Assembly: GCA_022496205.1 (NCBI GenBank)
Contig: WTXD01000381.1
Location: forward strand, 1 to 10,687
From: Gloeopeniophorella convolvens
Lineage: Eukaryota > Basidiomycota > Agaricomycetes > Russulales
Reading direction: 5' to 3'
Length of the DNA: 10,687 nucleotides
In this document: positions 1 to 6,964 of the stretch, in pieces
How positions within the stretch are numbered: position 1 is the stretch's first letter
Layout: every line of letters begins with the position of its first letter
The notes under the pieces: generated by a model
Seen by the model: the letters and a program-made list of their open reading frames with translations, nothing else
What the model was told of the DNA's origin: nothing
Database searches by the model: none
Translations under genes and position numbers: made by a program

Positions 1-752
1 CCTCCGCCGCTGTCGTCCAGGCAGAAGTCTATCTCTGTGTGCGCGTTCTCTTATGTCGACTCGGCCAGCACAACTTGGACAGCTTCTGGCCTGTGATACT
101 ATCTGAGATGGTGCGCACATAAGCTTTTCTCTGACTGCCGGTGCTGACCGACAGCAGTATCGACTACTTGAGCAGACCATAATCGAGCTCCCACCGGACG
201 GTTCAGAAGCGTTGTCACTGATTCTCTCAGTGTGCAGTTCATCGACTTATCCTAGTTTTGCAAACAGAGGAGTTCCAAATGTATGTACCGGGACCATTCT
301 GGCTCCAAGCCGTAGCTGAGCACAAAGACAGGCATCAATGGGTCTTTATCACAGACACCATCGATGCCGTGTACCGCCCAGATGAGACTGCTCCAGAGGC
401 AATGCTCGACCACCTAGCTGAGGTTGCCGGGCGAGTCCCGCTACCACAGGTCAGCCTTTGCTCTTGGGGTCCACACCTTGGCGTTGGTACTCATACTATG
501 CTCCTGATAGGAAAGAGTACAGAACCCTCTCACCGCTGTTTTCAACTTTCCCTCAGCGACCGCGTCAAACCCTCGGATGCTTCGTCGTCCTATGCTCAAC
601 CACTTGCGTCAGGTCGATTCTGTTCGCGATTTGGTGCCGTTTTCTCAAGTGTCAGCGTAGCAACCTACGAGAGCAACTACTCCAGTGGAGGCAATGTTGA
701 CTGGGAGGAAGTAGAGCGGGGCCTCCTCAACGACATGTTCGATCCTCGTTGA
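1..752 (+). CDS. DOP1: DOP1/Dopey family protein, C-terminal part (5' partial; three apparent 1-nt deletions)
   Basis: This is the 3' end of a Dopey-family gene. Dop1 is a large peripheral membrane protein that works with Mon2 and the flippase Neo1 in Golgi-endosome traffic. The family call rests on the segments QHNLDSFWPVILSEM (66-110), FIDL (238-249), LVLQTEEFQ (252-278), HQWVFITDTIDAVYRP (from 334) and GGNVDWEEVERGLL near the end. I infer exons at 3-110, about 158-280, 333-449 and 523-752. The introns are 111-157 (or 111-154), 281-332 (GTATGT...CAG) and 450-522 (donor GTCAGC, possible branch site CTGAT). The stop is TGA at 750-752. Frame continuity fails at about 236, about 249 and at the T run 640-643; each is repaired by one extra base. 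The 5' part lies outside the window. The family call is firm; exact exon borders are less so. Confidence 0.85.
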
Positions 753-989
753 ATTCCGCTTTCCTACTCTGGCCCATCCATGATACCCTATATCTAGTCC
801 TCGTTCCATATCTAATCGATCACGCACATAGCACCACACTGTAGCATTACCACCTGAGATACAAATTTCTCAGAGGATGCCGATAGCGCATTGCCGCATA
901 GATGCCATGAAATGAATAAATAGCGATATGATTGACTAGGCAAGTAGTTCTCCTATAACCCAAATGCCCACGCGGAACCTGCCCGCACA
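753..989. other. Convergent intergenic spacer between DOP1 and the SSP120-like gene
   Basis: This 237-bp spacer separates the stop codons of two converging genes and must hold both 3' UTRs. An AATAAA hexamer on the plus strand at 915-920, about 165 nt after the DOP1 stop, is a possible polyadenylation signal. The surrounding stretch (about 855-945) is more AT-rich than the flanking genes. I see no ORF or structured RNA in it. Confidence 0.5.
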
Positions 990-2248
990 CTAGAAATCGC
1001 CCCAATTACGCCGGAACTTGTACTGCATACGTTCCTATGTCAATTCTCTCCAACAAACGTCCGGTGTACTCAGAGAATGGCTTACCTTGTATGGAAGATT
1101 CTTCCTCATCTTCTCTGATGGGCTCTTCGGTGGCTTGTACCCGCTCTCACCAGAACCCCACTCGCCATGCGCCTCGCTCTCTGCCTTCGCTTGACGGAAG
1201 CGGACGGCAGGATCTTGCTGCTCAGGAGGAACTGGGCGCTCGTATTTCCTAGGTGCATCTGGGTCGCTGGTCCCTGGCTGTTCTGCCGCTGCCGGCGGCT
1301 GCTCGTCATGTTGGGCTAGTGCCTCTTCTACACTGATGCCCTGGAATTCGGCTTCCTTCTCGGCCTCTTTGAGTTCGATGGCTTCGTGCTGAGCGAAGTG
1401 CTCCAAGTCCTCAGGGTGGTTGTATGACTCGTCCGTCTGAGTCTCGGGGGTACTGTGGAATTGCTCTGAACGACGCGTGGTTAGGAAATGCGCACAGGTT
1501 CTGACGACCTCGTCACACACCTTCGTGGTGAAGGAAGAACTCTGCCGTTACGGATATAAGATAATTGCGCGAAACCATGCACGCTGAGACGCACCGCTCT
1601 CAACATCGTAGTGGTGGCCTTCCGCTCCCAAGCTGTCGAAACTCGGCAGGGCAACAAGACCCGCAGCCTGGAATTCCTCCACGGTAATCTTCCCGTCCTG
1701 GTCCTTGTCCATCGCTTTCATGATGGTGTCGACGATGACTTTGGCCTTCTGCTGGTGTTCTTCGTCATCCTACGTGCATGACAACATAGGTCAATAATAC
1801 GCAATGCAGGGCTGCGAGAGCAGACACACCTTTGACTTCTTCTGCGAGTAAACATGATGCACGCCGTAGATTGCTTCAACTTCCTCGGCGTCCCAGACTC
1901 CATCACTAACACACGTCAGAACGGGACATGTAGCGCCGACGTTGACAACGCACCGGTTAAGGTCGTGCAACTGGAAGAAACTGGGAAGGTCGAACGTGTC
2001 TCTGTTCCAGGGCTTAGGATCCTATCAAACGTGTATACGGGTAGCCACGAACATATGGTGCTCGGTCGCCATCTAGCGGGTAGTGCCCATGAGCTGCCTC
2101 CGTGACACAAGGTATCACCATGCATGCGTACGTGTCTCTGAGCATACTGGGCGGCGTCGCCCGAGATAGGCTCTTGGGCATGGTCACCGTGTGCGCGCGT
2201 CGAGGCTGCGCAGAGGGCGAGGGCGAGAGAAAGGGATTTGAGGATCAT
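990..2248 (-). CDS. SSP120: SSP120-like secretory-pathway EF-hand calcium-binding protein
   Basis: This is a complete gene with eight exons: 2132-2248, 2053-2072, 1954-2001, 1830-1905, 1595-1769, 1521-1541, 1086-1465 and 990-1022. They total 870 nt (289 aa) with every splice phase consistent. The ATG at 2248 opens a signal peptide (residues 1 to about 19, Leu/Ala-rich, ending STRA). Two canonical EF-hand loops follow, at residues 59-70 (DLNRDGVWDAEE) and 108-119 (DKDQDGKITVEE). Next come the conserved GHHYDVE, EFFLHHE and QFHSTPETQTDESYNHPED segments, an acidic, Glu/Ala-rich region, and the terminal YKFRRNWGDF. In yeast, Ssp120 associates with the lectin-like cargo receptors Emp46/Emp47, much as MCFD2 partners LMAN1. 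A luminal ER-Golgi role here is inferred from that. It lies 119 bp downstream of the phosphatase on the same strand. Two exons are only 20 and 21 nt. Confidence 0.9.
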
Positions 2249-2367
2249 GGCAGAGAGCAAGGGACAGGCGCGAAAGGTCGCGAAGGCGGGGAAGAGACAA
2301 AATGAGCAATTACAGAAAGACTCCCACGGTCGCGTCTAAGTATCGTACAGATGGTGATCGTGATCGG

Positions 2368-3552
2368 CTACACGGACGGACGACTCGGAACAACTTGGCC
2401 ATGAACAACGGTGTCTTTCGCTATAAATGCTCCTACCAATACCTCATACACAAGCACCGCTTGCTCTGGCCTCTGCACCATCCCAGGGCGCTGCTCGCGT
2501 AGCGAATCAATCTCCTGAGCTACCTCATCCCAACTCACCGACTCCGGAAGCGGACCTAGCGGCGACGGCGGGCATGGCGAGCCTTGCGTAGCCGATGACG
2601 AGTTAGGCGGGAGGGAGAGAATATTATTGCTGCGCAACAGCGAGCAGAGCGCAATGAAAGATCCAGTGCGCCCCACCCCTGCTGAACAGTTGACCATGAT
2701 CGGTGGTTCTGCGTCTGCCTTGGCCTCCAGACCAGATAAGTCCTTGTTCGTTCGATCTACCAGCCTGATGAAGTTTAGGAGGCCGGCACGATCCCTTGGC
2801 TCGGGCACACCGTGGTCTGGCCAGGCGCTGTACAAGAGATGGCGGAATATCACAGCTGGCTTTGGCACTCCAGCTATGACGGGAGCGACTGAGACCATGC
2901 TTGCAACGCAATGCGCACTCTCTATTTCCTCGCTCTTGACCAGGGTCACTTTGAGAGGAGACAGCCCGTCTGTCTCCTGCTGAGGACGAACGACCCAGGA
3001 TTCGCCCGCTGTGGGTGGAAAGTAGGCATTTGCCTTCTGTCTTCCAGATTCAAAGTTTTGCGTCAGCTGCACGACCGTGCGCACGCGTGTGAATGTCAAG
3101 CCTGCCTCCCCAGGTGGGATGAGGGGGGAGTGGAGGCCCGCGATGATACTGAGGAATTCGTGGACTGTATTGGGTAGTGGAGCCTGTGTGGCGATGGTCC
3201 AGCGCCCCCCGGCGAGCTCCCGGACCCAGTTTGCATTGAGATAGCGATCGCCAGCGTCTGCTCGCGTGCGATCGTACGGCTCGATGTCGCTGTACCGGTT
3301 GCAGTGCTGATTCTCTGGCGAGCATCCAGCCGCAATGGAGTAATAGTCTACGAGTTGACCTTTCGCGCGGGGCGTAGAGGTGATTTGTGCAACGCGATGC
3401 ACGAGGGAGATGCTGGTGCGATAACGCGAGGTCGACGAGGATCTGGCTCGGATGCGGGAGCGCTCGCGGTCTGCGAGTACTTGCAGGACAGTGGTAATAT
3501 GGTCATGGTTGTGGGCCTTTTGAAGCCACGCCGGTACGGAGGAGGAGGACAT
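2368..3552 (-). CDS. Protein tyrosine phosphatase, classical PTP domain, intronless
   Basis: This is a single open frame of 394 aa, ATG at 3552 and TAG at 2368-2370. It should dephosphorylate phosphotyrosine proteins in the cytoplasm or nucleus. The classical PTP motifs occur in order: NRYSDIEPYDRTR at 85-97 (pTyr loop), YLNANWV, IATQAPLPNTV at 120-130, the WPD loop WPDHGVPE with general acid Asp246, the P-loop VNCSAGVGRTG with Cys289 and Arg295, and the Q-loop REQRPGMVQRPEQ with Gln360 and Gln364. The residue before the catalytic Cys is Asn, where most PTPs have His. A Pro/Ser-rich insert (about residues 308-338) sits between the helix after the P-loop and the Q-loop. The N-terminal 60 residues are Ser/Arg-rich and unassigned. 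It resembles fungal Pyp/Ptp1-type enzymes; I cannot say which orthologue. Unlike all its neighbours it has no intron. Confidence 0.92.
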   Translation of the reverse strand: MSSSSVPAWLQKAHNHDHITTVLQVLADRERSRIRARSSSTSRYRTSISLVHRVAQITSTPRAKGQLVDYYSIAAGCSPENQHCNRYSDIEPYDRTRADAGDRYLNANWVRELAGGRWTIATQAPLPNTVHEFLSIIAGLHSPLIPPGEAGLTFTRVRTVVQLTQNFESGRQKANAYFPPTAGESWVVRPQQETDGLSPLKVTLVKSEEIESAHCVASMVSVAPVIAGVPKPAVIFRHLLYSAWPDHGVPEPRDRAGLLNFIRLVDRTNKDLSGLEAKADAEPPIMVNCSAGVGRTGSFIALCSLLRSNNILSLPPNSSSATQGSPCPPSPLGPLPESVSWDEVAQEIDSLREQRPGMVQRPEQAVLVYEVLVGAFIAKDTVVHGQVVPSRPSV

Positions 3553-3599
3553 GGTGGTCGACCGATGAGCTTGCAGTGCAGTGCAACACCACTCGGCAC
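3553..3599. promoter_or_regulatory. Very short bidirectional promoter between the tyrosine phosphatase and NR2C2AP-like genes
   Basis: Only 47 bp separate the two divergent ATGs (3552 on minus, 3600 on plus), so the transcription starts must lie here or overlap the opposite gene. The interval carries an 8-bp palindrome GGTCGACC (3556-3563) and an inverted pair TTGCA (3571-3575) / TGCAA (3582-3586). No function is known for either. The promoter role is inferred from position alone. Confidence 0.5.
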
Positions 3600-4119
3600 A
3601 TGTCCACTCCCCTCATCACTCCCGAAACCCGAATCAAGTGCGCGCTCCTTGGCTCCATCGCTGGCCCCGTTCTCACCCCTCTGCGTCGAACAGGGTCAGC
3701 TCTGCCTTGGACAGGTCTGTTGGGAAAGCCTGCCTCGTAGACGGCAGTCCAGAAACCTGCTGGACCTCGCAACAGGCTCGTATCCTTCCCCATTGCAGGT
3801 CGTATGCCTTGTCAATAACGTGCCTCCAGGGTCTCCCACAATATGTTCAGCTCTCTTTTACGTCCCCAGTCACGCCGAGACGCATTTTATTGACATTCCA
3901 AGGAGGCTTTGTGGTACCACATGTGCGGTCATAACTCAATCTCAAGAAGGAGCCTGGCAAGAACTCACACGGATCTATCCTGAAGATGTAAACCGCGCGC
4001 AGATATTCGACATCGCCTCGGGAGAGCCGGTGAAGGGCATGAAGCTCGTTTTTGAGGAGAGCTCGGATTTCTTTGGGCGGATCACGATATACGATTTGAT
4101 GGTCGAGGGGGAAGGATGA
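3600..4119 (+). CDS. NR2C2AP: NR2C2AP-like protein (discoidin / F5-8 type C fold), apparent 1-nt deletion
   Basis: This is a small protein of about 136 aa, close to the length of human NR2C2AP (about 139). Exons are 3600-3637, 3694-3775 and 3830-4119. Intron 1 is a normal GT-AG (3638-3693). Removing 3776-3829 joins TCWTSQQ to GLPQYVQLSF, but its donor is GC (GCTCGT). That intron is 54 nt and stop-free, so its retention would keep frame. Diagnostic segments are TPETRIKVSSALDR, CLVDGSPETCWTSQQ, LTFQGGFV, RIYPEDVN and the C-terminal FEESSDFFGRITIYDL. At 3913-3914 the frame breaks inside the expected GFVGTTCAV and one extra G restores it. The ATG at 3600 is preferred because the first exon then matches the PET...VSS start typical of the family. 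The animal protein binds the nuclear receptor TR4; the fungal role is unknown. Confidence 0.85.
3776..3829 (+). other. Probable GC-AG intron (in-frame, 54 nt) in the NR2C2AP-like gene
   Basis: The donor reads CAG|GCTCGT and the acceptor CTCCAG|GG. Removing the 54 nt restores the conserved SQQ-GLPQ junction at phase 0. The donor lacks GT, so this is either a GC-AG intron, a lost T in an original GT, or an 18-residue in-frame insertion. Confidence 0.5.
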
Positions 4120-4304
4120 CACAGCGTAAGAGTAGCGAGAAGGACGGGCTGACAGACGCTGGCGCAGATACCACGCTCTCAAGTGCGTCGAACAGATCGA
4201 TATCACGTTGACTGCCAGGCCCGGGTTGCATAACGTGAACCTACACGCGAATTATACACGCGGCATGCATTCCAGACACATACCATTATCATCTAGGAAC
4301 TAGC
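4120..4304. other. Convergent intergenic spacer
   Basis: This 185-bp spacer lies between the stop codons of the NR2C2AP-like gene (4119) and the glycosyltransferase-like gene (4305). It should hold both 3' UTRs. I see no ORF or clear repeat in it; an AT-rich patch (AATTATACA, about 4249) could aid 3' end formation. Confidence 0.45.
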
Positions 4305-6411
4305 TTAGAATAGCTCGAATGCCCGCCAGGGCGGAGAAAAGCCCCCCTTCACATCGACCTCTATCCAGCGTGCATACTCCTGGTTGACATCACCAGCAGA
4401 GTCGTCTCTGAAACCATATCCGAAAGCACGATCCCAGCCTAACCCGGCGGCGGCCATTTTGCAGACGTTCGATCTGGATGGGAAGATTCAGGGGAACTTC
4501 GATGCCAGAGGGAAGTGGGAGGACGTACCCGAGCGCACAGATTGTCGCGCCAGGTTTCATGTCATCGCCCAGGCCCACAGGCCAGAAAGTAGTGCAAAGT
4601 CTACGACCATGCCCCGTGTGAGCCGCACTCTGTCCGCTTCGGGCATGGCATTGAACTTGTCCTGGAAGTAAGGTCCCGAACTAGCGATTTCCCGGAGAGA
4701 CGGCTCCTTGCTCTTCGCGAGAGAAAATATTTTCGACCCTGGCTCGAGCTGAGACTGGAGAGTATCGAATATATTGGGATCATCGGAGGCAAGATATATG
4801 GCAGGGGCGTCAGAAGCTCCTGTTGGCCGGAACCTCGTCCGTGCAGCGTTCGCCGCGTTGGAGTATTCTTCGATGGGTACATTCTGATCGATATATTTCC
4901 ACGTTGTACCATTCCGGTCTCCAAGGCGCACGTGGATCGCCTGGTACCGGTCTACCGTGGAAGTGTGACTGGGATCGAGCCCAAGGAAAGACGCAAACTC
5001 CGCTCTGGCTGAACGGATGAGTGCCGCCACGGCAGCATTTGGGCGGATGGTTTGGGTCAGGGACTCTCGTGCCCGGTCAAAAATAACCCGTAGGCGGTTC
5101 AGTCGGCGTCCGTATCTGCGACAAAGAAAGCGATTCGTGAATCGAGTAGGCAACCAGTTGTTTACCTAAACTCACGGGTCTTCAAACTCCTCCATGAATG
5201 CATGTCCGAAGTGGTACTTGGCAGTTTTTGAACTGACGACCTGGACTCCACTGTGAAAGATCATCTACGTGTTTCCAACGAAATCACGTACCCAATGTCT
5301 TTATGCTGTGAGTATTTGATCACTGCCACAGGAATGAAGCCCTCACCTGGCGTTCCTTGGGCATGCAACTAACTCTGGTAGAGATGTTAACCTCCGTCGA
5401 ACTTGAGCCGAGGAAAGCAGCTACCTTCAGGAGGTGGTGCGCGACATCCTGGCTCGGGTCCTGGCTGGCGCATCCGAACGTCTTGGAAATGGTCTGTCCA
5501 ACTGAATCGAGGTCAAGAGGTGCTTTCAGGTGTTCGTGGAACGACTGACTTTCCGCGTTCCAATAAGTATCGTCAACGAAGAAAGTTCTGCCTGCCTATC
5601 GAATACAGGTCACTATCATGTCTGGACTCCACCATATCCAAAGTGACTCACCACCCGTGCAAGCCCCGCAGCTTGGGCCATGAGTGCCAAGTCCGCCAGC
5701 AAACCAACGTGGCCGTCAAGCATGTAGGTGATGGTTTTGCTGCATACTCGAGTCGGCTCGCCTTCCGCGACAGGGTATTTTCCTGGCTGGACTTCGTCGT
5801 GATGAAGCACATCCTTGCTACCCTCCCAAAATTTCATGGGACCCATGACTTCCCCCATGACTTCGTGCATTGTTGCTTGTACTCGAGTGTATCAAGAGGA
5901 AAGCGGGAGTAGTTCTCGTATGAGATGACGTTTGCGGGGTGGGATAGGATGGCATCGTCTTGCTTCGGAGCTGACATAGTTGACGCCGGGGTTTCATTAG
6001 TACCGACAGCTGAGAGCAGTACGTCCGGGCGTCTGTATGATAGTACGATCATGAAGAAGAGAACCAGGGCCACGACGGATCCAAGCACAAGCCCGAGTTT
6101 GCCAACACCCATCGTAGAGCATTGGATGGATGCCGGCCTGGAGCCGGTTTGGTTCGCTCCTCATCACCTCGAACACGATATCCCGTGGATGGGAAGCTCG
6201 CGCTGGCGGAGGAGGCAAGGAGCGGTTCCCGTTGTTGTTCGAGAGTGAATTCGCGGTAGTCCTGGTCGCCGAATTGTTCGAGCTCGTGCTCGGTGAATGC
6301 CTCCTCCGCGCGCCCGGCGCGAGAGTGTGGTGTCCTAGGTGTGAGTGGTTCGTGTGGGAGGCGCGCCGAGCTGGACGAGAACGCGTTCGCGTTCTGGAGA
6401 CGTGGCGGCAT
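4305..6411 (-). CDS. Type II membrane protein, putative fucosyltransferase-like (NodZ/FUT8-like fold) glycosyltransferase; three apparent 1-nt deletions
   Basis: Eight exons are inferred: 5652-6411, 5550-5595, 5425-5493, 5347-5374, 5292-5298 (7 nt), 5176-5240, 4529-5115 and 4305-4473. With three missing bases allowed they give 578 codons (577 aa) in consistent phase. Residues 1 to about 103 are cytosolic-like and Ser/Arg-rich with an EPLL motif. A hydrophobic helix (about 106-126, LGLVLGSVVALVLFFMIVLS) precedes the luminal domain. That domain has VCSKTITYMLDGHVGLLADL, RTFFVDDTYW, PGPEPGC, AKYHFGHAF, AIHVRLGDR, IYLASDD and DFALLSGLWAW. The HVRxxD and late aspartate pattern recalls NodZ/FUT8/O-FucT enzymes, whose HxRR motif binds GDP-fucose; here only the first Arg is kept. 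Frame breaks lie at 6102-6103, 5838-5840 and 4568-4570. Golgi location and sugar transfer are inferences; donor and acceptor are unknown. The C-terminus ends PPWRAFELF. Confidence 0.75.
5292..5298 (-). other. 7-nt microexon of the glycosyltransferase-like gene
   Basis: On the minus strand the 7 bases ACATTGG are flanked upstream by an intron 5299-5346 (GTGAGG...AAAG) and downstream by 5241-5291 (GTACGT...CCAG). Including them gives the continuous protein CPRNARHWVVSSKTAKYHF with correct phase on both sides. Neighbouring splice choices either break the frame or lose the ARHW-VV junction. Confidence 0.65.
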
Positions 6412-6499
6412 CCGGAAAGCTTTCAATAAAGTAGCGCGCCAGTGGCAACGGCTGCATCACTCACGACTCCTTCACCTTGCTACCGTCACTCCCACCGAA
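6412..6499. promoter_or_regulatory. Bidirectional promoter between the glycosyltransferase-like gene and DPM3
   Basis: These 88 bp separate divergent ATGs at 6411 (minus) and 6500 (plus). The last 45 bp before the DPM3 ATG are strongly C/T-rich, as is common for fungal core promoters and leaders. The DPM3 start context is ACCGAAATGA, with A at -3. No TATA box is evident. Shared regulation of two glycosylation-related genes is possible but unproven. Confidence 0.5.
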
Positions 6500-6881
6500 A
6501 TGACCCGGGCAAAACGCGTCGCCCTCTGGTCGGCAGTGACATCTGTCGCATATTTCCTCGCCTTTTTTGCATACATCCCAGTTCCTTTCGTTACAGCGGA
6601 GCATGCTGAGCAAGTACTCCCGGTGGTCTGTCCTGTCATACTGTGCATCCCCGAGTCTCAATCACCTTTAGTTGCCCTGGTGGCTACTCGTTTCCTTCGG
6701 CTCGTATGCATTGTGGTCCCTCGGACGTGGCCTTTACACGTTCCGAGAATGCACAGACGCGTACACCGAGTTGCTGAGCGTGAGTCCCCATCTTTGGGTC
6801 ACCGACCTGCCCTCACACATGCCTCAGGAGATATCCCAAGCAAAATCGGAGTTGCGAGTCAAAGGAGTCTCCGTCGATTAA
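6500..6881 (+). CDS. DPM3: Dolichol-phosphate mannosyltransferase subunit 3 (DPM3)
   Basis: This is a complete gene with exons 6500-6625, 6672-6779 and 6828-6881 (95 aa). DPM3 is the small ER-membrane subunit that tethers catalytic DPM1, which makes dolichol-phosphate-mannose for N-glycans, GPI anchors and O-mannosylation. The product starts MTRAKRVALW and has two hydrophobic segments (about residues 11-32 and 43-62, including PWWLLVSFGSYALWSLG). It then has the conserved FRECTDAYTELLSEI...AKSELRVKGV cytosolic tail that binds DPM1. Its length fits the family (human 92 aa). Intron 1 (6626-6671) and intron 2 (6780-6827) are GT-AG. Intron 2 is 48 nt and stop-free, so retention would insert 16 residues just before the final 17. 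No frame break is seen. It converges on the CstF-64-like gene, with 83 bp between stops. Confidence 0.95.
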
Positions 6882-6964
6882 TTGATGGCTATATACACTG
6901 GTCTGGAATATATGCGGGTCTAGATAAGTTATACAGAAGGGCGAGACGAACACTGGGGCGCTTG

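Noticed and set aside
458..700. Plus-strand ORF of 80 codons overlapping the DOP1 end
   Set aside because: It is out of frame with the conserved DOP1 segments and has no family features.
2302..2502. Plus-strand ORF of 66 codons between and over the SSP120-like promoter and phosphatase end
   Set aside because: Mostly antisense to the phosphatase C-terminus; composition looks random.
3304..4119. Single 271-codon plus-strand ORF as one gene
   Set aside because: Its first half is antisense to the phosphatase; only the last part (after the frame break at 3914) is the NR2C2AP-like C-terminus.
4325..4350. A fourth frame break near the C-terminus of the glycosyltransferase-like gene
   Set aside because: A recount shows six C residues at 4342-4347, which puts the reading in frame as GGFSPPWRAFELF followed by the stop; no missing base is needed.
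5292..5305. A 14-nt exon read as HKDIGG instead of the 7-nt microexon
   Set aside because: It requires another missing base at the upstream junction. The 7-nt version is phase-consistent on both sides and gives a more family-like ARHWVV junction.
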